Of a DNA stretch of 64,000 bases, positions 8,370 through 17,923 are shown one piece after another (the first letter of the stretch is position 1; each line of letters begins with the position of its first letter). The notes under the pieces were generated by a model. The model had not been told where the DNA came from, made no database searches, and worked only from the letters and a program-made list of their open reading frames with translations. The stretch is taken from contig NZ_JPRO01000003.1 of assembly GCF_000737785.1 (NCBI RefSeq), positions 62,001 to 126,000 of the forward strand, read 5' to 3'. Position numbers and translations under genes: made by a program. This DNA is from Chryseobacterium luteum. Its GTDB lineage: Bacteria; Bacteroidota; Bacteroidia; Flavobacteriales; Weeksellaceae.

Positions 8370-9686
8370 CTATTTATTTTCTATGGTCTTTCTTCCTATA
8401 CTTTTATAATGAAATCCATTCTGTTCAGTAATTTCCAGCGGATACATATTTCTTCCGTCGAAAATGACTTTATTTTTCATTTTCTTAGCCATCAGTTCAA
8501 AATTCGGATTTTTAAATTCAGGCCATTCCGTAGCGATGAATAAGGCGTCTGCATCTTCAAGGGCATCATACATTCCTTTTGCGTAATGTATTTTGTCACC
8601 AAGAAGTTTCCGTACATTTTTTTCTGCTACCGCGTCATACGCAGCAATTTTTGCGCCTTTTTCCAATAATAGAGCAATATTGTCCAAAGACGATGCCTCT
8701 CTGATATCGTCCGTGTTGGCTTTAAATGCCAGCCCCCACATGGCAATTTTCTTTCCGCTGATGCTGCCTCCGAAGTATTTCTCGATCTCTGAAACCAGAA
8801 TTACTTTCTGTGAAGTATTTACTTTTTCCGTGGCCTCAAGGATCTGGAAATTGAAATCTTCCTGTATTCCGGATTTTATAAGCGCCTTTACATCTTTAGG
8901 AAAGCAGCTTCCGCCGTATCCTATACCCGGGAATAAAAACCGGTGCCCGATTCTGTCATCACTTCCCATTCCAAGTCTTACTTTGTCCACATCGGCACCT
9001 ACTTTCTCACAGTAATTGGCAATTTCGTTCATGAAAGTGATTTTTACGGCAAGAAATGAGTTGGCTGCATATTTCGTAAGTTCAGATGATTTCTCATCCA
9101 TAAAGATGATCGGAATTCCTGTATTGGTAAATGGCTGGTAAATCTTAGCCATAATAGTTTTTGCTTTTTCAGAGCTGGCGCCCACGACTACTCTCGAAGG
9201 ATTCATGGAGTCTTCTACAGCAAAGCCTTCCCTCAGGAACTCCGGGTTGGAAACCACATCAAAAGGAATGTCTGTCTTAGAAGCGATCACTTCTCTTACT
9301 TTGTCTGCGGTTCCTACGGGAACGGTGCTTTTATTTACGATGACTTTATATTCTGTCATCATTTCTCCGATATTATTGGCAACCTGGATGACATATGAAA
9401 GATCAGCAGAACCGTCTTCTCCCGGTGGCGTTGGTAGCGCCAGGTAAATGACTTCACTTTTGTCTAAAGCTTCTTTAAGGTTGGTGGTGAAAAATAATCT
9501 TTCAGATTGGATGTTTCTCAGAAACATTTCTTCAAGGTTCGGCTCATAGATGGGAACAATGCCGTTTTTCATACCTTCTACTTTCTTTTCATCAATGTCA
9601 ACACAGTATACTGAATTGCCAAGTTCTGCCAGGGTAGTACCTGTAACCAGCCCTACATAACCTGTTCCTACAATTGTTATATTCAC
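8370..9686 (-). CDS. ugd: UDP-glucose 6-dehydrogenase
   Basis: The 438-residue enzyme begins with the Rossmann motif ITIVGTGYVGLVTGTTLAELG and has the catalytic cysteine in GIGYGGSCFPKDVKAL. The C-terminal UDP-binding domain contains KIAMWGLAFKANTDDIREA. It oxidises UDP-glucose to UDP-glucuronate, a precursor for uronic-acid units in surface glycans. It is the first gene of the minus-strand cluster and is divergent from rimP. A -7-like TATTTTTG lies at 9710-9717 on the minus strand without a clear TTG 19 bases further up. Confidence 0.95.
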   Translation of the reverse strand: MNITIVGTGYVGLVTGTTLAELGNSVYCVDIDEKKVEGMKNGIVPIYEPNLEEMFLRNIQSERLFFTTNLKEALDKSEVIYLALPTPPGEDGSADLSYVIQVANNIGEMMTEYKVIVNKSTVPVGTADKVREVIASKTDIPFDVVSNPEFLREGFAVEDSMNPSRVVVGASSEKAKTIMAKIYQPFTNTGIPIIFMDEKSSELTKYAANSFLAVKITFMNEIANYCEKVGADVDKVRLGMGSDDRIGHRFLFPGIGYGGSCFPKDVKALIKSGIQEDFNFQILEATEKVNTSQKVILVSEIEKYFGGSISGKKIAMWGLAFKANTDDIREASSLDNIALLLEKGAKIAAYDAVAEKNVRKLLGDKIHYAKGMYDALEDADALFIATEWPEFKNPNFELMAKKMKNKVIFDGRNMYPLEITEQNGFHYKSIGRKTIENK

Positions 9687-9794
9687 AATGTTTGTTTTAA
9701 ATTTTAGGACAAAAATAATAAAAATACTTTCACCTGTCCGTTTAATTTACTTTAATGGAAATTTAAAGGTATTTACTTGATAACGAACTAGATT

Positions 9795-9824
9795 TTGCTT
9801 TTTTAGAAAAAATGCGTATATTTG
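9795..9824 (+). promoter_or_regulatory. Promoter of rimP-nusA-infB
   Basis: TTG at 9795-9797, then exactly 19 bases, then TATATTTG at 9817-9824. This is a full match to the Bacteroidota sigma-ABfr consensus TTG-N19-TAnnTTTG. Transcription should start about 7 bases after the -7 box, leaving a leader of about 70 bases before rimP. Confidence 0.85.
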
Positions 9825-9829
9825 CAGAG

Positions 9830-9887
9830 GATTTACGGGAAAAATGAGAAGGCTTCGGAAGAAAGCCTTTTTTCGTACTGGTAAATC
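9830..9887 (+). promoter_or_regulatory. Structured 5' leader of rimP operon, possible attenuator
   Basis: An outer helix GATTTAC (9830-9836) with GTAAATC (9881-9887) encloses an inner hairpin AAGGCTT (9849-9855) with AAGCCTT (9863-9869), followed by a T run. The inner hairpin with the T run looks like an intrinsic terminator; the outer helix could compete or stabilise. A 16-codon Arg/Lys-rich frame (ATG 9844 to TAA 9894) also spans the hairpin. Function is inferred from shape only. Confidence 0.55.
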
Positions 9888-9901
9888 AAGATAATTAATG
9901 T

Positions 9902-10369
9902 ATGGAGTTTAGAAAAAGAATTGAAGAATTATTAAACGAATTCCTTGAGACCAGAGAGGATTTGTTTCTTGTTGATCTGAAGATTTCTGCAGGGGATGAT
10001 ATTACTGTGATCCTGGATGGAGATAATGGAGTGACTCTTCAGGACTGCCTTGATGCAAGCCGTGCGATAGAGTTTAATATGGACCGTGAAGAGCATGATT
10101 TCAGCCTTCAGGTAATGTCTGCGGGACTAAGCGAGCCGCTTTCCGCTCCGAGACAGTTCAGGAAAAATTTCGGAAGAGAAATAGAAGTATTGCTGAATGA
10201 TTCTTCCAAAATTGAAGGCGAGCTGGCAAAAGTGGATGATGAAAAAATCACACTTATTTTACGCTACCGGAAACCGAAAGATGTCGGAAAAGGGAAAGTG
10301 GATGTGGAGGAGGAAAAAGAAATTCCGTACTCTGAGATGAAAAAAGCATTAGTAGTAATTAAATTTTAA
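9902..10369 (+). CDS. rimP: Ribosome maturation factor RimP
   Basis: The 155-residue protein has the RimP N-terminal domain (VILDGDNGVTLQDCLDASRAIEF and SLQVMSAGLSEPL, the usual VSSPGLxRPL site) and a C-terminal SH3-like domain ending in ALVVIKF. RimP helps 30S assembly in the cytoplasm. It is the first gene of the classical rimP-nusA-infB operon, 15 bases before nusA. Confidence 0.93.
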   Translation: MEFRKRIEELLNEFLETREDLFLVDLKISAGDDITVILDGDNGVTLQDCLDASRAIEFNMDREEHDFSLQVMSAGLSEPLSAPRQFRKNFGREIEVLLNDSSKIEGELAKVDDEKITLILRYRKPKDVGKGKVDVEEEKEIPYSEMKKALVVIKF

Positions 10370-10384
10370 AAGAAAAAAAAATAG

Positions 10385-11620
10385 ATGGATAATATAGCGT
10401 TGATTGAATCCTTTGGTGATTTTAAAGACGAAAAAGGGATCAGTAAGATTGATCTTATGGCAATTATTGAAGATTCACTGAAGACCCTTTTGAGAAAAAG
10501 ATTTGATTCAGACGATCATTTTGATGTAATTGTGAACCCTGATAAAGGAGATTTTCAGATATTTTTAAATAAAACGATTGTAGAGGACGAAATGTCTGAA
10601 GATGATGATCTGGAAATTGAGCTTTCTGAAGCTAAAAAAATTGACCCTACTTTTGAAGTAGGTGAAGATTTTACGATGGAAATTCCTGTTGCCCAATTGG
10701 GTAGAAGAAATATTCTTACCTTAAAGCAGATCCTGGCTACAAAACTTCAGGAGCATAATAATGCAATGCTTTACGAGCAGTTCAGAGATAAAATCGGGGA
10801 AATCGTTATCGGAGAGATCCACCACATCCGTCACAAACATGTGATCTTACTGGATGATGAGGAGAACGAATTCATTTTGCCAAAAGAAAACCAGATCCCG
10901 TCCGACTTCTTTAAAAAGGGCGAAAATATCAGAGCTATTGTTGAAACAGTAGATTTTAAAGGTTCAAAACCACAGATTATTATTTCCAGAACTGCACCTA
11001 AATTCCTGGAGAAATTATTAGAGCTGGAAATTCCTGAAATCCAGGACGGAACCATCATGCTTAAGAAAGTAGTGAGAATTCCTGGTGAAAAGGCGAAGAT
11101 TGCAGTAGATGCTTATGATGACAGAATAGATCCTGTAGGTGCCTGCGTGGGAGTGAAAGGATCCAGAATTCATGGGGTTGTAAGAGAGTTGAGAAATGAA
11201 AACATCGATGTGATTCAGTGGTCTAAAAACCCTGAAATCATGGTGAAGAGAGCTTTAGGAAATGTTACCATCAACAAGATTGACATCAACGAGGATGCAA
11301 ACTATGCGTTAGTTTATACTCCGGTTGAAGAAATTTCCAAAGTAATCGGAAAACAGGGACAGAATATCAGACTGGCTTCCTGGTTATCCGGATATGAAAT
11401 AGATGTTTATAGAGAATCCAGCGAGGATGACGATGTTGATTTGAGAGAATTTAATGACGATATTGAGCAGTGGATTTTGGATGAATTTAAGAAAGTAGGT
11501 CTTACTACTGCGAAGTCAGTATTGGATAAGGATACCGAAAGCCTCCTGAATATGGTAGATCTTGAAGAAGAAACCATTGAAGATGTAAAACGTATTCTGA
11601 AAGAAGAATTTGAAGATTAA
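10385..11620 (+). CDS. nusA: Transcription termination/antitermination factor NusA
   Basis: The 411 residues contain an N-terminal RNA polymerase-binding domain, an S1 domain (about 130-195) and two KH domains. The first KH region carries DPVGACVGVKGSRIHGVVREL, whose core GACVGVKGSRI is the NusA signature; the second has VIGKQGQNIRLAS. A short acidic C-terminal helical part follows. NusA binds elongating RNA polymerase and influences pausing, termination and rRNA antitermination. It sits between rimP and infB as in most bacteria. Confidence 0.96.
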   Translation: MDNIALIESFGDFKDEKGISKIDLMAIIEDSLKTLLRKRFDSDDHFDVIVNPDKGDFQIFLNKTIVEDEMSEDDDLEIELSEAKKIDPTFEVGEDFTMEIPVAQLGRRNILTLKQILATKLQEHNNAMLYEQFRDKIGEIVIGEIHHIRHKHVILLDDEENEFILPKENQIPSDFFKKGENIRAIVETVDFKGSKPQIIISRTAPKFLEKLLELEIPEIQDGTIMLKKVVRIPGEKAKIAVDAYDDRIDPVGACVGVKGSRIHGVVRELRNENIDVIQWSKNPEIMVKRALGNVTINKIDINEDANYALVYTPVEEISKVIGKQGQNIRLASWLSGYEIDVYRESSEDDDVDLREFNDDIEQWILDEFKKVGLTTAKSVLDKDTESLLNMVDLEEETIEDVKRILKEEFED

Positions 11621-11697
11621 GATTTTAATGAATTTTAATAAACAGTAAAAAGAAATACTTTAATTTTAAGAATTAAAAAAAATAGTAAATAATATAG

Positions 11698-14655
11698 ATG
11701 CCAAAAATAAGATTAAATAAAGCGGTTAAGGAATTCAATATCTCGATGTCCAGATTAGTAGAGTTTTTACAGTCAAAGGATTTCGAAGTTGAAAGCAATC
11801 CTAACGCTCAATTAGAAGAAGCGGCATATTCTGCATTGGAGGCTGAGTTTGCCAAAGACGGTGAACAACGAAAGGCTTCCCATGAGGTGGTGATCACTAA
11901 AGTTCCGGAAGAAAAACTGGAAATTGAAGAAAAGAAAACCCCTGAAGTAATAAGAGCTAAAGCAAACAAACCGGAAACTAGAATTTTAGGTAAAATAGAT
12001 CTTGAATCTAAAACCCCTGAAGTTGAACAAACTCCTGCAGCCCCAGCACCTGTAGCAGCCCCACCGGTTGAAGAAAAGAAAGAAGAAGTTGTGGCTGAAC
12101 CGGAAGTTAAAGCAGCTCCTGAAAAACAGGAATTCAAAGTTCTGGATAAAATTGATCTGTCCCAGATAGAATCCAGAAATAGACCTGTAAAAAAAGATAA
12201 ACCCAAAATGGAGGAGAAAAAAGAAGAGGAAAAACCGGCAGAACCTGTGAAAGAAACTCCAAAACAGCCAGCACCTGTTGCTGAAAAGAAAGCAGAACCT
12301 CAAAAACCAGCTGAGCCTGAATCCCAGGAACCTCAGAAAATAGAAACTGTTTATCAGAAGCTTGACGGTCCTAAGATCGTTGGTGAAAAGATTGACTTAA
12401 CGCAGTTTGCACCAAAACCTGGTTCAGGAGCTAAAAAGAAAAGAAAGAGAATTGAAAAACCCGGAGGTCCAAACCAACAGGGCCAGGGTAACAATCAAAA
12501 CTCTGGAAATAATAACAATAACCAGGGAGGTCAGAACCGTCCACAAGGACAGGGAGGTCCGGGAGGCAATCGTCCACCAGGACAAGGCGGCCCGGGAGGT
12601 AACCGTCCGCCAGGCCCGGGAGGTCAGGGAGGCAACCGTTTTGGAAATAACCAGGGAAGCCGTCCACCAGGTCAGGGAGGCGGATTCAAAAAAGGTCCGG
12701 GCGGAAATACCAATAACAGACCAGGGCAAAGAACAATGCCTGTTGAGCTTACCGACGAACAGGTTAAAAACCAGATCAAGGAAACTCTTGAAAAATTAAC
12801 CAATAAAGGAGGTAAGTCTAAATCTGCGAAACACAGAAAAGACAAAAGAACTTACCGTAGAGAACAGGATGAACGCCAGCAGGAAATTGATGCTCAGGAC
12901 AGAACGTTAAAAGTAACCGAATTTATCACAGTAGGTGAACTGGCCAGCTTAATGAACGTTTCTCCTACAGAAGTGATCTCTGCTTGTTTCTCACTTGGTG
13001 TAATGGTAACCATGAACCAAAGACTGGAAGCTGATACCTTATTATTAGTTGCCGACGAATTTGGATTTAAAATTGAATTCTCAGATGCTGATCTGGAAGA
13101 AATAGAATCTGAAGAAGATATGGATACCGAGGAGGATCTTTCTCCAAGAGCACCAATTGTTACAGTAATGGGTCACGTTGACCATGGTAAAACATCTTTA
13201 CTTGACTACATCAGAAAAACCAACGTTATTGCCGGTGAATCAGGAGGTATTACCCAGCACATTGGAGCATACAACGTAAAATTAGAAAACGGACAAAGAA
13301 TCACATTCTTAGATACACCTGGTCACGAAGCGTTTACCGCGATGAGAGCCAGAGGTGCTCAGATCACCGATATTGCCATTATTGTAATTGCTGCCGATGA
13401 TGATGTAATGCCGCAAACGAGAGAAGCAATTTCTCACGCACAGGCTGCAGGAGTACCAATGATTATTGCACTGAACAAAGTGGATAGACCAAGTGCCAAT
13501 CCAGATAATATCCGTCAACAACTTTCCGGGATGAATATCCTGGTAGAAGAATGGGGTGGAAATGTTCAGGCACAGGAGATTTCAGCTAAGTTTGGTAACA
13601 ATATGGATGTTCTGTTGGAAAAAGTATTACTTCAGGCGGAAATGCTTGATTTAAAAGCTAATCCCGATAGAGCCGCTCAGGGTGTTGTTATTGAAGCTTC
13701 ATTGGATAAAGGTAGAGGATATGTTGCTACAATGCTAGTGCAGGCCGGTACCTTGAAGGTTGGAGATTATGTAGTTGCCGGTAAAAACCACGGTAAGGTA
13801 AAAGCAATGCTTGATGAAAGAGGCAGAAACCTTAAAGAGGCCGGTCCTTCAATTCCTGTTACTATTTTAGGTTTAGATGGAGCACCGACTGCAGGTGATA
13901 AGTTTAAAGTATATTCTGATGAGAGTGAAGCTAAAACTATCGCTAATAAGAGAGAACAGTTGCAAAGAGAACTTTCAATAAGAACTAAGAAGCATACAAC
14001 ACTTGAAGAACTTGGAAGAAGAATTGCATTAGGTGAGTTCAAGGAATTGAATATTATCCTTAAAGGTGACGTGGATGGTTCTGTAGAAGCATTGTCTGAT
14101 CAGTTACAGAGATTATCTACAGCAGAGATCAATGTCAATATCCTTCATAAAGGAGTTGGACAGATCACTGAATCTGATGTTAACTTAGCCACTGCTTCCG
14201 ATGCGATTATCATTGGATTTAATGTAAGGGCCGGTGCTAATGCTAAAGAGTTGGCTGATAAAGAAGAAATCGAGATCAGAACATACTCGGTAATCTATGC
14301 TGCGATTGATGAGGTTAAAGAAGCCATGGAAGGCATGCTTTCCCCTGAGATCAAAGAACAGGTCATCGGTAATGTTGAAATCAGAGAGGTATTCAAAATC
14401 TCTAAAGTGGGTACGATTGCAGGATGTATGGTTCTTTCAGGAAAAGTAACCAGACAGTCTAAAGTAAGAGTACTGAGAGATGGCATCGTTAAATTTGACG
14501 GAGAGCTGGAAAGCTTGAAGCGTTTCAAAGATGATGTAAGAGAGGTAACCAAAGGTTACGAATGCGGACTGAACCTCAAAGGCTATAACGATATTGAAGT
14601 CGGAGATATTCTTGAAGTTTACGAAGAAGTAGCTGTTAAGAAGAAGCTAAAATAA
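11698..14655 (+). CDS. infB: Translation initiation factor IF-2
   Basis: This 985-residue GTPase has a long low-complexity N-terminal half: an IF2_N helix at residues 1-50, then Pro/Glu/Lys-rich sequence, then Gly/Pro/Gln repeats such as [11 protein letters not shown] at about 280-340. The G domain starts near 490, with G1 [10 protein letters not shown]3 DTPGHEAF and G4 NKVD. Domains II-IV follow to the end. IF-2 places initiator tRNA on the ribosome. The Gly-rich repeats are made of near-identical short DNA repeats at about 12540-12680, which may vary in length between strains. Confidence 0.97.
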   Translation: MPKIRLNKAVKEFNISMSRLVEFLQSKDFEVESNPNAQLEEAAYSALEAEFAKDGEQRKASHEVVITKVPEEKLEIEEKKTPEVIRAKANKPETRILGKIDLESKTPEVEQTPAAPAPVAAPPVEEKKEEVVAEPEVKAAPEKQEFKVLDKIDLSQIESRNRPVKKDKPKMEEKKEEEKPAEPVKETPKQPAPVAEKKAEPQKPAEPESQEPQKIETVYQKLDGPKIVGEKIDLTQFAPKPGSGAKKKRKRIEKPGGPNQQGQGNNQNSGNNNNNQGGQNRPQGQGGPGGNRPPGQGGPGGNRPPGPGGQGGNRFGNNQGSRPPGQGGGFKKGPGGNTNNRPGQRTMPVELTDEQVKNQIKETLEKLTNKGGKSKSAKHRKDKRTYRREQDERQQEIDAQDRTLKVTEFITVGELASLMNVSPTEVISACFSLGVMVTMNQRLEADTLLLVADEFGFKIEFSDADLEEIESEEDMDTEEDLSPRAPIVTVMGHVDHGKTSLLDYIRKTNVIAGESGGITQHIGAYNVKLENGQRITFLDTPGHEAFTAMRARGAQITDIAIIVIAADDDVMPQTREAISHAQAAGVPMIIALNKVDRPSANPDNIRQQLSGMNILVEEWGGNVQAQEISAKFGNNMDVLLEKVLLQAEMLDLKANPDRAAQGVVIEASLDKGRGYVATMLVQAGTLKVGDYVVAGKNHGKVKAMLDERGRNLKEAGPSIPVTILGLDGAPTAGDKFKVYSDESEAKTIANKREQLQRELSIRTKKHTTLEELGRRIALGEFKELNIILKGDVDGSVEALSDQLQRLSTAEINVNILHKGVGQITESDVNLATASDAIIIGFNVRAGANAKELADKEEIEIRTYSVIYAAIDEVKEAMEGMLSPEIKEQVIGNVEIREVFKISKVGTIAGCMVLSGKVTRQSKVRVLRDGIVKFDGELESLKRFKDDVREVTKGYECGLNLKGYNDIEVGDILEVYEEVAVKKKLK

Positions 14656-14672
14656 TAGCTTTTAACTATATG

Positions 14673-14704
14673 AAAACCACTTTTTTATAAAGTGGTTTTT
14701 TTTA
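14673..14704 (+). terminator. Intrinsic terminator of rimP-nusA-infB
   Basis: AAAACCACTTT and AAAGTGGTTTT pair into an 11-base stem with a short AT loop, followed by a T run, 17 bases after the infB stop. The rest of the 304-base gap to the SusC gene is very AT-rich and holds only that gene's promoter region. Confidence 0.88.
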
Positions 14705-14900
14705 TTTTTAACTGATTTTAATTTATAATGATTCTAAATAATATTTCTATTTTTAGAAAATATATGTTAAATGTTTTTTTTGATATAAAAAAAATACATT
14801 TTATGAAATAATAACTAACTATTATTGTTGAATCCTATTTGTTTTGTATGAAATTTAGAGTTTGCATTAAAAAAAACTAACATATATATAGTTAAAAAAC

Positions 14901-14931
14901 TTGCAAGTGTTAATATTTATTAACATATTTG
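14901..14931 (+). promoter_or_regulatory. SusC/SusD promoter region with 7-base inverted repeat
   Basis: TTG (14901-14903) lies 20 bases from CATATTTG (14924-14931), a near match to TAnnTTTG. The spacer contains GTTAATA-TT-TATTAAC (14909-14924), a 7-base inverted repeat that could bind a dimeric regulator. No regulator, sigma or anti-sigma gene is adjacent, so its binding protein is unknown. Confidence 0.5.
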
Positions 14932-14959
14932 CCCATTAAATATATTAAAATTTGTTAAT

Positions 14960-17902
14960 ATGAATGTTAAACTACGTGTATTAAGTGCGGGAGCTCTGTT
15001 TTTCTTAGGACAGGCTGCTTTTGCACAAACGACGAAAAAAGACACAGCTACTACTAAAATTGATGAGGTAGTTGTTGTTGCTTTTGGTAAGCAAAAAAGA
15101 GAAGCACTTGTTGGTTCAGTTTCAGTTATCGACAAAAAGGTATTGGAAACTCAGCAGCTAACATCCGTTACTTCAGCTATTCAAGGAAGTGTTCCGGGAG
15201 TTCAGCTTATTAGTGCGGGAGGTCAGCCTGGAGAAAATCCGCAAATTAAAATCAGGGGTACTGCATCTATTAATGCATCAACTAACCCTTTGATTATTCT
15301 TGATGGTGTACCGTATAACGGAAATATAAACTCTATTAGCCAGGATCAGGTTGAATCAATCAACGTTTTAAAAGATGCATCATCTACTTCACTGTATGGG
15401 TCTAGGGGTGCGAATGGTGTAATTTTGATTAATACCAAAAAAGGTAGAAAAAATCAAAAACCTCGTTTAGAGTTTTCTGCTCAAACAGGTATTTCTTCAC
15501 CAGCAGTAAAAATGTATAAGTTTGTTGATGGTGCAAAATATATGGAATTATATTGGGAAGCATTAAGGAACTCTAGAGTGGTAGCAGGAGACGCTCCTGG
15601 AGTTGCTGCTACTTACGCGACGAACAATTTGATTCCTAATTTAGGTTACAACCCTCTTGGTGTAAATAATCCAGTTGGTTTGGATGGGAAAATAGTTCCT
15701 GGAGCTAAAATGCTTTGGGATACAGATTGGGAGAAGGAAATATTAAATACTGCTTCTGTAAGAAATGACTACAGATTGTCATTACAGGGCGGAAGTGAGA
15801 ATACAACTTACTTTTTCTCAACAGATTACCTTGATCAAGAAGGTTCAGTAGTAAGTTCTTATTTTAAAAGATTTACAACCAGACTTAACTTAGAAACTCA
15901 GGTTAATAACTGGTTAAAGGCTGGGGTTAATACCTCTTTCGGGGTGTCTTCACAAAACTATCCTACTCAGTCAGGAAATTCATTTACTTCTGCAATCCAG
16001 TGGATTTATAATGTAGCAAGTATTTATCCTGTTTACAGAAGAGATGAGAATGGGAATATGATGACAGATGCTAAAGGTAATCCTATCTATGATTATGGAG
16101 CTAACGGAAACGGTCAAAACCAAAACAGACCGGTTTTCAACAACGAAAACGTACCGGGAGTATTTTATAATAACAAAATCAATAACAAAAGATACGATAT
16201 TAACTTATCAGGATACCTAGAAGCTGAAATCTTCAAGGGGTTAAAGAATAAACTACAGGTAGGATACCAGATGTATACATTTGACGGATATTCATATGAT
16301 AACAGTTTGTATGGTGCAGCGGCTAGTGTAGGCGGAAGAGTTACAACTAACAGAGATATTACTCAGACAATCAACTTAACGAACATCTTGAACTATCAAA
16401 AGTCATTCGGAGATCACAACTTCAATATCGATGGGATCTTTGAATCTTACCAGTTAGATTATTCTCCAATCGGGGCGCAGACAACAGGTTTCCTACCTGA
16501 TGTTTACTATCATTCTGGATCTACTAAACCGGAAAGTGTTTATGGAAATTTATCTAAAGACAGAATTGTTTCTGTTTTAGGAAGATTAGCCTATAACTAT
16601 AAAAACAAATATTTCATTGAAGGATCTTACAGAAAAGATGGATCATCAAGATTCTCTGCAGATACAAGATGGGGTAGCTATTACTCAATCGGTGGTTCTT
16701 GGGTAGCTTCAAAAGAAGAATTCTTTAAAAATAATGCAGTTACTTACCTTAAATTCAGAGGTTCTTATGGTGAACTTGGAAATAATGGTACTTTAAATGC
16801 ACAAGGAGCTGCGAACTCTGAAGGTGCTACTTCTTCAGAATTTTTCCCTTACGTAAATGGATATGGTACAGGATATTCCAACCTGGACCAGGCGGGGATT
16901 TATATGTTGAATACTAGATACCCTGGTTTAACTTGGGAAACTACTTCTTCATTAAACGTCGGTGTTGATTTGGAATTATTCAAAAGAGTAAATGTAACGG
17001 TAGATTATTATAAAAAAGCATCTGTTGATCTATTATATCCTAAACCACTTTCTCCTTCAGTAGGATTCTCTTCAATCCTTCTTAACACAGGAAAAATTGA
17101 AAATTCTGGTTGGGAATTTGGAATCAACTCTACCAATATTAAGAATGATAATATTACATGGACTACCAATCTTAACTTCTCATTTGATAAAAATAAAATT
17201 ACAGAACTTGAAGGTGGTAATTTTGTAAGTGGAACAAAAAGATGGGAAGTTGGAAGAAGTTTATATGATTTCTGGATCCAGGAATATGCTGGGGTAGATC
17301 CAAACGATGGATTTATGATGTGGTATCAGGACGTTAAAGATGCAGGTGGTAATGTAACTGGTAGAAAAACAACCAAGGTATATGCAGATGCAACAAGATA
17401 CTTCAATGAGAAAAGTGCATTACCTGACATTCAGGGTGGTTTCTCAAACTATTTTAAATATAAGGCATTCGATTTAAATTTCTTATTTAACTATAGTTTT
17501 GGTTCATATATCTTGGATACTCAATATGCAAACCTGCTTGTGGCAGATAGTCCAGGAAGGCAAATTTCTGCGGATATTGACGGAAGATGGCAGAAGCCTG
17601 GTGATATCACTGATATTCCAGTTTTACTTTCAGCACAAAATGACTTTAGTAGTTCTTCAACAAGATGGTTGTTCAAAAATGATTATATCAGATTGAAAGC
17701 TATTACTCTAGGATATAATATTCCTCATCAGTATGTGGAGCAACTTGGTATAAGTGATCTTAGACTATATGTACAAGCTGATAACCTTTGGACATGGCAG
17801 TCTCATAAAGGGATTGACCCTGAGCAGTCGTTTGCAGGAACAGTAAATAATAGATCATATAACCTTAAGACGATCTCTTTTGGATTTAAACTAGGGTTCT
17901 AA
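14960..17902 (+). CDS. SusC/RagA-family TonB-linked outer membrane protein
   Basis: The 980-residue receptor has a signal peptide ending near LGQAAFA-Q, a TonB-box-like segment (KIDEVVVVAFGKQKREALVG) and a plug with the SusC signatures PGVQLISAGGQPGENPQI, IRGTASINASTNPLIILDG and LYGSRGANGVILI. A long beta-barrel ends in FGFKLGF. The N-terminal carboxypeptidase-D-like domain common in SusC proteins is absent: the plug follows the signal peptide almost directly. With the SusD partner it should import a large ligand such as an oligosaccharide or peptide. No glycoside hydrolase or peptidase is encoded nearby, so the substrate is unknown. Confidence 0.93.
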   Translation: MNVKLRVLSAGALFFLGQAAFAQTTKKDTATTKIDEVVVVAFGKQKREALVGSVSVIDKKVLETQQLTSVTSAIQGSVPGVQLISAGGQPGENPQIKIRGTASINASTNPLIILDGVPYNGNINSISQDQVESINVLKDASSTSLYGSRGANGVILINTKKGRKNQKPRLEFSAQTGISSPAVKMYKFVDGAKYMELYWEALRNSRVVAGDAPGVAATYATNNLIPNLGYNPLGVNNPVGLDGKIVPGAKMLWDTDWEKEILNTASVRNDYRLSLQGGSENTTYFFSTDYLDQEGSVVSSYFKRFTTRLNLETQVNNWLKAGVNTSFGVSSQNYPTQSGNSFTSAIQWIYNVASIYPVYRRDENGNMMTDAKGNPIYDYGANGNGQNQNRPVFNNENVPGVFYNNKINNKRYDINLSGYLEAEIFKGLKNKLQVGYQMYTFDGYSYDNSLYGAAASVGGRVTTNRDITQTINLTNILNYQKSFGDHNFNIDGIFESYQLDYSPIGAQTTGFLPDVYYHSGSTKPESVYGNLSKDRIVSVLGRLAYNYKNKYFIEGSYRKDGSSRFSADTRWGSYYSIGGSWVASKEEFFKNNAVTYLKFRGSYGELGNNGTLNAQGAANSEGATSSEFFPYVNGYGTGYSNLDQAGIYMLNTRYPGLTWETTSSLNVGVDLELFKRVNVTVDYYKKASVDLLYPKPLSPSVGFSSILLNTGKIENSGWEFGINSTNIKNDNITWTTNLNFSFDKNKITELEGGNFVSGTKRWEVGRSLYDFWIQEYAGVDPNDGFMMWYQDVKDAGGNVTGRKTTKVYADATRYFNEKSALPDIQGGFSNYFKYKAFDLNFLFNYSFGSYILDTQYANLLVADSPGRQISADIDGRWQKPGDITDIPVLLSAQNDFSSSSTRWLFKNDYIRLKAITLGYNIPHQYVEQLGISDLRLYVQADNLWTWQSHKGIDPEQSFAGTVNNRSYNLKTISFGFKLGF

Positions 17903-17923
17903 TCTTTCTAAATTTAATTAACA

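Noticed and set aside
12540..12680. Tandem repeat array as possible mobile element
   Set aside because: The repeats code for the Gly-rich linker of IF-2 and need no other explanation.
12407..12799. Long open frames on both strands over the Gly-rich part of infB
   Set aside because: They arise from repetitive Gly/Pro/Lys codons of IF-2; the infB frame continues through and codes a normal protein.
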